Source: M2408 sp040386975
Lineage (GTDB): Bacteria > Bacteroidota > Bacteroidia > Flavobacteriales_D > Crocinitomicaceae
Reading direction: 5' to 3'
Assembly (NCBI GenBank): GCA_040386975.1
Contig: JAZKEO010000002.1
Coordinates: 1 to 64,000 of the forward strand
DNA length: 64,000 bases
Notes under the pieces: model-generated
The model's input: only the letters and a program-made list of their open reading frames with translations
Told to the model about the DNA's origin: nothing
The model's database searches: none
Shown here: in pieces, positions 8,896 to 16,879 of the stretch
How the letters are laid out: every line of letters starts with the position of its first letter
Numbering within the stretch: the first letter of the stretch is position 1
Translations under genes and position numbers: made by a program

Positions 8896-10086
8896 ATGAT
8901 TTCAGTTGAAGAAGCAAAAGCATTAATTTGTCAATCAGTCAATAAAATTGAGAAAATCATCGAGATTGATGTTGAACAAGCCTTGAATTTTCGTCTCGCA
9001 GAAAAAGTTTACTCTAAGATCGATTTACCGACTTTCAATCAGTCAAATGTAGATGGATACGCGGTTTCTACAATCGAAAAGAATGATTCTTGGAAAGTTA
9101 TTGATGAAATAAAAGCTGGAGATAATTCAGAACTCATTTTAAAAAAAGGTGAATGTACTCGCATTTTTACTGGAGCTAAAGTTCCTGAAGGAAGTCTCGC
9201 GGTAATCATGCAAGAACATATTGATGTCTTGGATAAGACAATAAAGTTAAAACCTGAATTTGAATTGCGTTTAGGTCAACAAATTCGAAAAAAAGCTTCT
9301 CAAATTAAAAAAGGAGATTTGGCTTTGGAAAAAAACTTAAGGCTAAATTCAGCGAGTTTGAGTTTTTTGAATATGTTGGGTATCAACAAAGTAAAAGTGT
9401 ATGCAAAACCAAGTATTTCTTTAATTATTACAGGAAATGAATTGCAAGAAGCTGGTACTGAACTCGAAATGGGGAAAGTTTATGAATCGAATTCTATCGC
9501 ACTCAAATCGGCTTTAGAAAGTCTAAATTTAAGCGCAAAAGCTAGTTATTTTATTAAAGATGATAAAGAAAAATTAAATACTTGTCTTTCAACATGTTTA
9601 AAAGATTCTGATGTTATCATTTTGTCTGGTGGAATTTCAGTTGGCGATTACGACTTTGTAAAAGAAGTAAACGAAGAATTAAAAACGGAAACTATTTTCT
9701 ATAAAGTTGCTCAAAAACCTGGAAAACCTTTCTTCTATGGGAAAAATGGGGATACACTTATTTTTGCTCTACCAGGAAATCCAGCTTCTGCATTGACTTG
9801 TTTTTACGAATATATTTTGCCCGCTTTAAATTTACTTCGAGATGAAAACCCTGTATTTTTATCTCAATTTCAAGCAAAATTAAAATACGATTACACAAAA
9901 AAAGCTGGTTTGGCACATTTTTTAAAAGCGAAATTCGAAAACAATGAAGTTACAGTTTTGGAAGGTCAGGATTCATTTATCATGAAATCTTTTGCTGAGG
10001 CGAATTGTTTTATATATTTACCAAAAGAATTGGAAACAATTCAAGCGGGAGAACTAGTCGAAATACACATTCTACCTCAATCTTAA
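8896..10086 (+). CDS. moeA: Molybdopterin molybdotransferase MoeA
   Basis: A 396-residue cytosolic enzyme that inserts molybdate into adenylated molybdopterin. Signature pieces in order: FNQSNVDGYAVS near residue 47, RIFTGAKVPEG near residue 90, ITGNEL near residue 178, SGGISVGDYDFVKE near residue 248, and FALPGNPASALTCFYEY near residue 290. The C-terminal beta-barrel domain IV follows. Length matches the family. moaD begins 8 bp after its stop, so they are surely co-transcribed. Confidence 0.95.
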   Translation: MISVEEAKALICQSVNKIEKIIEIDVEQALNFRLAEKVYSKIDLPTFNQSNVDGYAVSTIEKNDSWKVIDEIKAGDNSELILKKGECTRIFTGAKVPEGSLAVIMQEHIDVLDKTIKLKPEFELRLGQQIRKKASQIKKGDLALEKNLRLNSASLSFLNMLGINKVKVYAKPSISLIITGNELQEAGTELEMGKVYESNSIALKSALESLNLSAKASYFIKDDKEKLNTCLSTCLKDSDVIILSGGISVGDYDFVKEVNEELKTETIFYKVAQKPGKPFFYGKNGDTLIFALPGNPASALTCFYEYILPALNLLRDENPVFLSQFQAKLKYDYTKKAGLAHFLKAKFENNEVTVLEGQDSFIMKSFAEANCFIYLPKELETIQAGELVEIHILPQS

Positions 10087-10094
10087 TTAGAAAT

Positions 10095-10322
10095 ATGAAA
10101 GTTTTATTTTTTGGAGAATTAGCAGAAATTGTTGGTAAATCAAGCCAAGAATTTAATGGATTTTTGGATAGTGACTCTTTGAAAACAAAACTTTTAAGTG
10201 AATTTCCGAAATTTTCAACTATTCCCTTTCAAATTGCTGTGAATCAAAATCTAATTACAGAAAATGTAGCTCTTTCTGATTCAGATGAAATTGCTTTTTT
10301 ACCACCATTTGCAGGAGGATAA
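10095..10322 (+). CDS. moaD: Molybdopterin synthase small subunit MoaD
   Basis: A 75-residue beta-grasp sulfur-carrier protein ending in the obligatory GG (FLPPFAGG), the residue that is adenylated and thiocarboxylated. The start is the ATG at 10095 (MKVLFFGELAEI); the open frame extends upstream into moeA but that part is out of family. It sits between moeA and moeB with a 1-bp gap to moeB, its expected activating enzyme. The partner MoaE is not in the window. Confidence 0.93.
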   Translation: MKVLFFGELAEIVGKSSQEFNGFLDSDSLKTKLLSEFPKFSTIPFQIAVNQNLITENVALSDSDEIAFLPPFAGG

Positions 10323-10323
10323 T

Positions 10324-11052
10324 ATGTTGAGTAAAGAAGAAATAGGTCGTTATTCTCGTCACATTCAACTCAATGAAATAGGAATTGAAGGACAAGAAAA
10401 AATCAAAAATGCTTCTGTTTTAGTAATTGGTGCTGGAGGTTTAGGCTGTTCCACTTTGACTTTTTTAACAGCAATGGGAATTGGTAAAATTGGAATTTTA
10501 GATTTCGATATAATTTCACATTCCAATTTACAGCGTCAATTTTTATATACTATTGATGATTTAGGAAAAGAAAAAGTAGAAATTGCCATAAAGAAGTTAA
10601 AAAATCAGAATCCAAATGTGAATTTTGTTGCCCACATAGAAATTTTAACTTCAAAAAAAGCCTTGGAGATATTTCCAAACTATGATTTAATTTTAGATGC
10701 AACAGACTCAATAGAAACACGTTACACAATCAACGACACATGCGTTAAATTGGGAAAAACTTTTGTTTATGGCTCCATTCATAAATTTGAAGGACAAGTC
10801 TCAGTATTTAATTATAAAAACCTTGGACCAACTTACCGTTGTTTATTTCCTTTAGAAAATCATAAAAATCAATTTTCATCATGCCAAGAAGCTGGAGTTC
10901 TTGGTGTTTTACCAGGAGTTATCGGAACAATTCAAGCAAATGAAATCATAAAAATAATTTTAGGTCTCGGAGAAGTTTTATCTGGGAAATTATTGATTTT
11001 AAACTTATTAAATTATTCAACACAATTGATTTCATTCAAGCGAATTTCTTGA
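10324..11052 (+). CDS. moeB: MoeB/ThiF-family adenylyltransferase
   Basis: A 242-residue E1-like enzyme that adenylates the C-terminus of MoaD. Motifs: GRYSRHIQLNEIG (Arg finger), GAGGLGCS nucleotide-binding loop, LDFDIISHSNLQRQFLY, LDATDSIETRY (catalytic Asp), and CQEAGVLGVLPGVIG. There is no rhodanese domain. The start is the ATG at 10324, one base after the moaD stop. Three of the four zinc cysteines of E. coli MoeB seem absent: the first of the CxxC pair is replaced (PTYRC) and the C-terminal CxxC tail is missing. ThiF is the alternative identity, but the moaD context favours MoeB. Confidence 0.9.
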   Translation: MLSKEEIGRYSRHIQLNEIGIEGQEKIKNASVLVIGAGGLGCSTLTFLTAMGIGKIGILDFDIISHSNLQRQFLYTIDDLGKEKVEIAIKKLKNQNPNVNFVAHIEILTSKKALEIFPNYDLILDATDSIETRYTINDTCVKLGKTFVYGSIHKFEGQVSVFNYKNLGPTYRCLFPLENHKNQFSSCQEAGVLGVLPGVIGTIQANEIIKIILGLGEVLSGKLLILNLLNYSTQLISFKRIS

Positions 11053-11053
11053 C

Positions 11054-11242
11054 CTATAGATCAAACATAATCGCTCCATTTTTTAGCTGATAGTTTGAAT
11101 TTTTATCTTCAAGTCGAGTAGCAAAAATTTTATTTTTAAGAGACGAAGTATTATTCAAACTGGTAGCATAAAAGTATTCATTTTCATTGACCTTGACTTC
11201 ATATCCGCCTCGAACACGAACAATATTTACATTTAGTTTCTT
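11054..11242 (-). pseudogene. Likely detached C-terminal tail of ComEC beyond an in-frame TAA
   Basis: On the minus strand, directly after the comEC stop (TAA at 11243-11245), the same frame stays open for 62 codons to a TAG at 11054-11056. It begins KKLNVNIVRVRGGYEVKV and ends NGAIMFDL. No start codon lies at its beginning. The stop would fall one base from the end of the convergent moeB, a normal tight junction. I infer that comEC once extended to here. An error in the assembled base, or a natural shorter ComEC, cannot be excluded. Confidence 0.6.
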
Positions 11243-13018
11243 TTATGATATATGTGTCTCTTTTTTGGTAGAAATTTCAAAGAAAGAAGATTTTCCAGGG
11301 TAAATTGTCGCGAATGATTTTGCACTAAATTTTGCTTTTTTAGTGTTCAATTCTTTATTAGCATAAAATACTAAATTTTTGTCCTCATGTTTGATAATGA
11401 ATGTTGGTTCATCACTTTGAAGAAAACAAATTTTTTCCGCATTCAATTGATTAAAACGTGTGTAAATCATGGATGTAATCAAGATTGTAGAAGAAACTAA
11501 AGTAATTTTCAACAGTTTCATTTTTTCATTTTGCAAAGCATAATAAAAAACAAAAATCACAGCAAAAAGTAGTAAAACTAATACACTATTTAAAACAAAT
11601 CCTGATGCAACCGCACCCGGAAGTCCATCAATAAATTCAATAATTAAAATCATTACAAAAAGAGAAACAAACAAAATATAGGCAAAAAATTTGCCCAAAA
11701 TCGCCAACCAATTGAATGAAAATAGAGCAATTCCAAGGGCTAAAATCAAAAATGAGAAAATCATCAAGCCGAGATTTGTGATGATGAAATAATTTGGAAA
11801 CTGATGAAAATAATATAAAGTTAAGGGAACCGTTAAAACTTGTGCTGCAATTCCTACCATCGTACCTTCATAAGCCAACCGAATGATTTTATTTTTGAAA
11901 TAAATCAATTTCCCCAAAGGTTTGTAAAACATAAAAATCCCAAACATCGCTAAATACGAAAGTTGGAAGCCAATATCGTACAGAAAATGAGGATTCCACA
12001 TCAAAATTAAAAAAGCAGAAAAAGCCAAGACATTGAAATTATTTTGCGAACGATTTAGCAATCCACTACCAACTAAAAGCGTAAACATGACTGCCGAACG
12101 AGCAACAGAAGCTGAAAGTCCAGTCATGAGTGAATAAATCCAAACGATAACTAAAGCAATGATGATAATTTGATTTTTGGAAATCCATTTTTTGAATAAA
12201 TTTAAAAACAAAGTCAAAATTTGAACTAAAATACCAACATGCAAACCTGAAACGGCCAAAACGTGCATGGCTCCAGTATTCCCAAATTTAGCAGTAATTT
12301 CAATATCTAGCGAAGAGCGATCTCCTAAAATCAGGGCTTTTGCTATTCCAAGTTCGTTTCCAGTTAAATGTTTGTCTAAAATTCCTGCAAAATAATTTCT
12401 CCATTCAGTAAAAATATGACTAAAACTTGGTTCTGATTTACCTATAATTTGATACGAATCTTCGTTAACGAAGGCTAAAAATTCAATTTCACGGTGTTTC
12501 CAAAATAACTCTGAATCAAATTCTCCAGGATTATTTTTGTTTTTAATTTCCATTAAATCTGTTGAAAGCAAACATACATCAAATTCTTTCAGTTTCTTTT
12601 CATCATCTTTCATGAAAAGTACAATTTTACTATTTACTGGAATCGTATCTTGAAAACGTATGATTTTTTTGACAGAAAATTCTGTTTTCATGTATTCACC
12701 TTGCGTTGGTGTGAGGCTTTGAATTTCACCTAAAATTAAATCATTTTTTAGGTAATTATTTTTCAGGGAATACTTGTAATTATCTGGATTACTAACAGAA
12801 TAACGTATCATCCCGAGCAAAAAGAGCATCAGCAATAAAGTGTAAGAAGCGAATTTTGTTTTACTTAAGGGATTAGCAATTTTTAAAGTGAAAAAACAAA
12901 ATACAAGACTTAAAATTAGTGTCAAAACTAAAATCAAAGGACTTAATGACAGAAAATTAGAAACAATAATCCCTATACAAAAGCTTAAAGTTAACCAAAA
13001 AAAAGTTGCTTGTTTCAA
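11243..13018 (-). CDS. comEC: ComEC/Rec2-family DNA-uptake channel protein, possibly truncated by in-frame stop
   Basis: A 591-residue polytopic membrane protein. N-terminal transmembrane segments are followed by a soluble DUF4131-type region, then the Competence domain with GNTGAMHVLAVSGLHVGI near residue 240 and multiple helices to about residue 520. There is no metallo-beta-lactamase domain, as usual in Bacteroidetes. The family imports single-stranded DNA across the inner membrane during transformation. The start is TTG at 13018; an in-frame stop lies two codons upstream and no ATG is near. The C-terminal extracytoplasmic segment ends abruptly at ETHIS, and the same frame continues 62 codons past the stop. 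The membrane channel itself is intact, so function may survive. Confidence 0.88.
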   Translation of the reverse strand: MKQATFFWLTLSFCIGIIVSNFLSLSPLILVLTLILSLVFCFFTLKIANPLSKTKFASYTLLLMLFLLGMIRYSVSNPDNYKYSLKNNYLKNDLILGEIQSLTPTQGEYMKTEFSVKKIIRFQDTIPVNSKIVLFMKDDEKKLKEFDVCLLSTDLMEIKNKNNPGEFDSELFWKHREIEFLAFVNEDSYQIIGKSEPSFSHIFTEWRNYFAGILDKHLTGNELGIAKALILGDRSSLDIEITAKFGNTGAMHVLAVSGLHVGILVQILTLFLNLFKKWISKNQIIIIALVIVWIYSLMTGLSASVARSAVMFTLLVGSGLLNRSQNNFNVLAFSAFLILMWNPHFLYDIGFQLSYLAMFGIFMFYKPLGKLIYFKNKIIRLAYEGTMVGIAAQVLTVPLTLYYFHQFPNYFIITNLGLMIFSFLILALGIALFSFNWLAILGKFFAYILFVSLFVMILIIEFIDGLPGAVASGFVLNSVLVLLLFAVIFVFYYALQNEKMKLLKITLVSSTILITSMIYTRFNQLNAEKICFLQSDEPTFIIKHEDKNLVFYANKELNTKKAKFSAKSFATIYPGKSSFFEISTKKETHIS

Positions 13019-13108
13019 AATTTATTTTTAGTAAAACTAAAATAAAAAGGTAGAAGTATGATAATAAAATAATTTTTTTTTGTTTCTTTACACCCAAATA
13101 GTTAAAAT

Positions 13109-13960
13109 ATGAGCTCAAAAATAAATTCTTTTCTTTTAGTTTCTGTAATTTTAATCAGTTCTTGTAGTTCAAATGAGAAAAAAGATGGAGATGCTGTAGC
13201 TAAAGTTGATGCAACATTAGATAATACCTATAATTCTGAAAAATTTGACTTTGTTTTGCCACAACCAATATCTTTGGCTAAAGCTTTTCAAGCATCAGGA
13301 TTAACATATAATGCTGGTCTAGCTAATCCTGCTTCAAATAAAACTAGATACAATACAAAAGTAAAGCAATTATTAAACTTAGGAGTTTATTCAACTGATT
13401 TAGCTTATTGTGCAATTAATGAACAAGCTCAACAAGCTAGAGAGTATCTGAATGCTGTTCAAGAATTAGGAAATGCAGTTGGTTTAAAGCCTGTGTTTTC
13501 AGATAAAAAATTGGTTGAAAAATTTGATAAAAGTTTAAATAATACAGAGGCAGTTGAAGATTTAATCTACGATATTCAAGAGAGTTCAGAAGCTTATATG
13601 GATGATAACGACATTCGTTATTTGGCAATCATTCAATTTGCTGGTTCTTGGACAGAAGGAATGTATTTAGGAATCAAGGATTTAGAAACAAAACAAAATG
13701 AGAATTTGTCTGTTACTTTAATTGATCAAATCAATTTATTAGAAAATATAATTGAAGGAATCAAAACTTATCCAACTTCTGACCAGACTTTAACAAGTGT
13801 TACTAATAAATTAAAAGATATTTTAAAAACATATAATAGCCTTGAATCAGTTAAATTAGCTGCTAAAAGCTCAACTTTTGCGTTCCCTAAATTAACTAAA
13901 ACTGAGATCAGTACTTTATCATCAAAAGTAATTGATTTAAGAAACTACATTATTCAATAA
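13109..13960 (+). CDS. Putative lipoprotein, unknown function
   Basis: A 283-residue protein with a lipoprotein signal peptide: hydrophobic residues ~8-17 and lipobox LISSC with Cys at about 19. The mature part is soluble and alpha-helical in character, rich in Asn, Gln and Leu, with no motif I recognise. It is followed 17 bp later by another exported unknown protein on the same strand. It would be anchored in the outer or inner membrane facing the periplasm. Confidence 0.75.
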   Translation: MSSKINSFLLVSVILISSCSSNEKKDGDAVAKVDATLDNTYNSEKFDFVLPQPISLAKAFQASGLTYNAGLANPASNKTRYNTKVKQLLNLGVYSTDLAYCAINEQAQQAREYLNAVQELGNAVGLKPVFSDKKLVEKFDKSLNNTEAVEDLIYDIQESSEAYMDDNDIRYLAIIQFAGSWTEGMYLGIKDLETKQNENLSVTLIDQINLLENIIEGIKTYPTSDQTLTSVTNKLKDILKTYNSLESVKLAAKSSTFAFPKLTKTEISTLSSKVIDLRNYIIQ

Positions 13961-13977
13961 AAATCAACAACTACCCC

Positions 13978-14481
13978 ATGAAAAGCATAAAAATCATTTT
14001 TTCAATTTTTACAGTTGCATTTTTACTCTTAAGTAATGCTCCTTTAGATAATGGAAATTCTTCGGATGCAAGAATTAACACTTACAAATATGAGTGTAAG
14101 CAATTAATAAAACCTGCTCGTTATGAGGGGTCTCGTATCACTTACTACAATGAATCTCAAGAAGAGCAAAAAAAATCTATTGAAACTTTCTTTTTATTAG
14201 ACACAGAATATAAATTAGCTTTTAGTGGTAAAGAATGTTCGACTAAATTAAACATCAAAATTTACGATTCTGCTGACGAAAACAAACGTGTTTTATTGAA
14301 AGAAATCAAATCTGGAGAAGCAAAAAACACCTTGGTTTCTTCTAAAGATTTGAGCGCTACTTATGCTAAAAAGGTTACTAAAAGTGAACGCTTAAAAGTA
14401 ATCTATATTGAATACACAATTGCTGCTAAAACAAAAAAGAATGAAGCCGTAGTTCTTGTTATTGGATATAAAGATATTTAA
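13978..14481 (+). CDS. Exported protein, unknown function
   Basis: A 167-residue protein with an N-terminal signal peptide (MKSIKIIFSIFTVAFLLLSN). The rest is charged and beta-rich, with two cysteines (YECKQL near residue 39 and GKECSTKLN near residue 87) that could pair in the periplasm. I do not recognise a family. It lies 17 bp after a lipoprotein gene and probably forms a two-gene transcript; its stop is 4 bp from the true end of the convergent M20 gene. Confidence 0.7.
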   Translation: MKSIKIIFSIFTVAFLLLSNAPLDNGNSSDARINTYKYECKQLIKPARYEGSRITYYNESQEEQKKSIETFFLLDTEYKLAFSGKECSTKLNIKIYDSADENKRVLLKEIKSGEAKNTLVSSKDLSATYAKKVTKSERLKVIYIEYTIAAKTKKNEAVVLVIGYKDI

Positions 14482-14485
14482 TTAC

Positions 14486-15683
14486 TTAGTCAAAAGCAAT
14501 TAAACTCATCATTTCCATCCCGATTCTTAAGGCGTCTTCGTCAATGTCAAATTTAGAATTGTGAACACCATAAGTTATTCCCTTNNNNNNNNNNTGCTTC
14601 ATTTTGAACACCTAATCTGAAAAAAGAAACAGGAATTACTTGTGAATAAAACGCAAAATCTTCTGAAGTCAAACGTAAAGGTAAATCAATCACATTTTGT
14701 TCTCCAAAATAAGAAACAGCTTTTGAGCGAATTTTTTGTGTTAATTCAGTATTATTTTCCAAATAGGGATAACCTTTACTGATTTCAATATCTAATTTTC
14801 CACCTTGGGATTCAACAATTGCTCTTGCTTGTTTCACTATTTCTTCTAATCCTACTTTTCTCCAAGCTTCATTCATAGTGCGGAAAGTTCCCTTAATTTC
14901 TACTTTCGAGGGAATAATATTTGTTGCTCCAATACCTTCAAAATGTCCAAACGAAAGTACACAAGGAGTTTTTGGATCACATTTTCTACTTACAATTTGT
15001 TGTAATTGTGTAATAATTGTTGCTCCAATAAAAATAGGATCAATACATTGATTTGGTGTCGCCCCATGACCACCTTTCCCGTGAATTGTCATGTAGATTT
15101 CATCACAAGATGCCATATATAAGCCTTCTTTAAAGCCTAATTTCCCTACTTCTAAATCTGGAAAAACATGTAAAGCGAACATTTCTTTTACTTTGGGATT
15201 TTCTAAAACTCCATCAGTAATCATCAAAGACGCTCCTCCAGGATTTTTTTCTTCTCCAGGTTGAAAAATAAGTTTTACTGGTTGAGAAAGTTCATCTTTT
15301 AAGTTAAACAAAATTTCAGCTGCTCCAAGTAAAATAGCCGTATGTACATCATGTCCACAAGCATGCATTATTCCTTTATTTCTCGAAACATAATCTACTT
15401 CATTTTCTTCTAAAATAGGTAAAGCATCCAAATCAGCTCTTAAGCCAATGCAGTCTTGATTTTTGAAATGATTTTTTCCTGATATTAAGCCAACAACACC
15501 CGTATTAGCTAGAGTTTTGATGTCTGTTATTCCAATTTTTTCGAGTTGAGTTTTAACAAACTTTGCCGTTTCAAATTCTTGATAAGATAATTCTGGATAT
15601 TGGTGTAAATACTTTCTATATCCAAGAACTTTAGGGTAAATTTCGTTTGCTAAACTTTTTATTTTTTCTTGAATTGTTGTCAT
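14486..15683 (-). CDS. M20-family amidohydrolase (IAA-amino-acid hydrolase type), contains assembly gap
   Basis: A roughly 395-residue M20D metallopeptidase/amidohydrolase. HACGHDVHTAILLG near residue 102 holds the metal ligands, FQPGEEKNPGGA the catalytic Glu pair, LHVFPDLEVG a further His, and KGGHGATPNQCIDPIF marks the dimerisation domain. It would cleave N-acyl amino acids or amides. A run of 10 N (14585-14594) follows the codons for NEA. Beyond it the expected C-terminus KGITYGVHNSKFDIDEDA is encoded and ends with TAA at 14486. Both flanks end on codon borders, so the true gap must be a multiple of three and the 10 N produce a false frameshift. The start ATG overlaps the stop of the upstream TauE-like gene (ATGA). 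Confidence 0.9.
14585..14594. other. Assembly gap (10 N), length wrong by frame
   Basis: Ten N inside the M20 amidohydrolase gene. Codons on each side abut the gap exactly but are one base out of frame with 10 N, so the real missing length is 0, 3, 9, 12 or another multiple of three. Confidence 0.97.
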
Positions 15684-16066
15684 TTTGAAATAGAATTATA
15701 TCCTGAAACTACCATTTTAAAAGAAACGTAAGCCATAATCAATCCGAAAACAAATTTCACCATACCCGGAGAAAGTTTTAATGCTAATTTCGAACCTAAA
15801 TATCCTCCAATAATAAAAGTTGAGGCAATGACGAGTCCAAATTTCCAATTGACGTTATCCGTTTTCCAATAATTCATTACTGAAAGTAAAACAACTGGTA
15901 AAACCAAAACAAACAAACTTGTTCCTTGTGCTTGATGTTGTGTGAAATTTAAAAAATAAATTAAAGCTGGAACAATAACAATCCCTCCACCAATCCCAAC
16001 AAAACCACTTAATATTCCGGCTGAAATACCTATCAAGGTGAGTATAATTATTGTTTGAGTTGTCAT
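15680..16066 (-). CDS. Half-length TauE/SafE-family membrane protein
   Basis: A 128-residue membrane protein with about four transmembrane helices. It carries one copy of the TauE glycine motif, GFVGIGGGIVIVPALIYFL, near residue 22. The full-length relative at 8162 has two such halves; this one is a single half, so it probably works as a homodimer. The reading frame is complete with start and stop, so it does not look like a decayed fragment. It overlaps the M20 amidohydrolase start by four bases (ATGA), implying translational coupling. The substrate is unknown. Confidence 0.82.
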   Translation of the reverse strand: MTTQTIIILTLIGISAGILSGFVGIGGGIVIVPALIYFLNFTQHQAQGTSLFVLVLPVVLLSVMNYWKTDNVNWKFGLVIASTFIIGGYLGSKLALKLSPGMVKFVFGLIMAYVSFKMVVSGYNSISK

Positions 16067-16067
16067 T

Positions 16068-16835
16068 TTACTTTATTTTAGTCATGTATTTCATTGTTCG
16101 AGGATCATAGAAAAAACGGTACAATTCCAAATCTGTCTTTTCAATAACTGGATTGTACTTGTAAACATTTTCAATGTTTTTAGGATAATTTTTTATTTTT
16201 CCTTTATAAATTAATATATCTTTCGCTAAAGAAAGTGTCCCGCTTTGGTATTCAATGTAATTTGCTTCATAACTTTCTAGTCCAATCTGGTCAAATAATT
16301 TCCATTGAAAAACTAAATTCAGGGAAGCATTTTCGTACATATAATAATTTCTAAAAGACGAATTTTTAATTCTATAGTCAATACTAACATCTTGATAAAT
16401 TTCTGATTGAATGTTATTAAACTTAACTTTTAAAGGAGTTTTTGCACTTGAAGCAACTGTCATTGGCACTGAGATTTTATCAATTTTCCCATCATAGAAA
16501 AAGAAAAAATTGTAATTCCCCATATAGCCCAACTCAGCTCTTTTCACTGTATTTGGTGCTTTTGCTGCTTCGTCCATTGCAAATTCCAAACGATTAATAG
16601 TAATAATTGCATCTTTCTTTTCGTCTGCATTTAAGTAGGCAAAATGAATTTTTATTTCATATTTTTCAGTGACAGGAATTTCTAATTTTGTCTCTATTTC
16701 ACGTTTTGCTCTTTTTGCGAAACTATTTTCCACAGATTTATTTTCAATCGTTTTACCGAAAACATCTTTCCTTTCTTCGTTGCTCGAGCAAGAAAAAAGA
16801 CTTAATAAAATTATTAGTAATGTAAAAATCTTCAT
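16068..16835 (-). CDS. Putative lipoprotein, unknown function
   Basis: A 255-residue protein with a lipoprotein signal (MKIFTLLIILLSLFSC, Cys at 16). The mature region contains HFAYLNADEKKDAIITINR near residue 88, reminiscent of FG-GAP/VCBS-like 'D-x-N-x-D' segments used in proteins that report quantities, but I cannot assign a family. Only 1 bp separates its stop from the half-TauE start, so lipoprotein, transporter and amidohydrolase form one transcript. Confidence 0.72.
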   Translation of the reverse strand: MKIFTLLIILLSLFSCSSNEERKDVFGKTIENKSVENSFAKRAKREIETKLEIPVTEKYEIKIHFAYLNADEKKDAIITINRLEFAMDEAAKAPNTVKRAELGYMGNYNFFFFYDGKIDKISVPMTVASSAKTPLKVKFNNIQSEIYQDVSIDYRIKNSSFRNYYMYENASLNLVFQWKLFDQIGLESYEANYIEYQSGTLSLAKDILIYKGKIKNYPKNIENVYKYNPVIEKTDLELYRFFYDPRTMKYMTKIK

Positions 16836-16879
16836 AAATGCAAAGATAAAATTTTAATTCTAGAAAAACTTCATTTTTC

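Noticed and set aside
10005..10094. Upstream extension of moaD inside moeA
   Set aside because: These 30 codons are out of family, overlap moeA in another frame, and the ATG at 10095 gives the standard MoaD N-terminus.
10285..10323. Upstream extension of moeB overlapping moaD
   Set aside because: The first 13 residues are out of family and overlap the moaD C-terminus; the ATG at 10324 fits MoeB.
15680..16066. Half-size TauE gene considered as a broken fragment of a full transporter
   Set aside because: It has a proper start, a stop that overlaps the next start, and full hydrophobic helices; no remains of the other half lie nearby.
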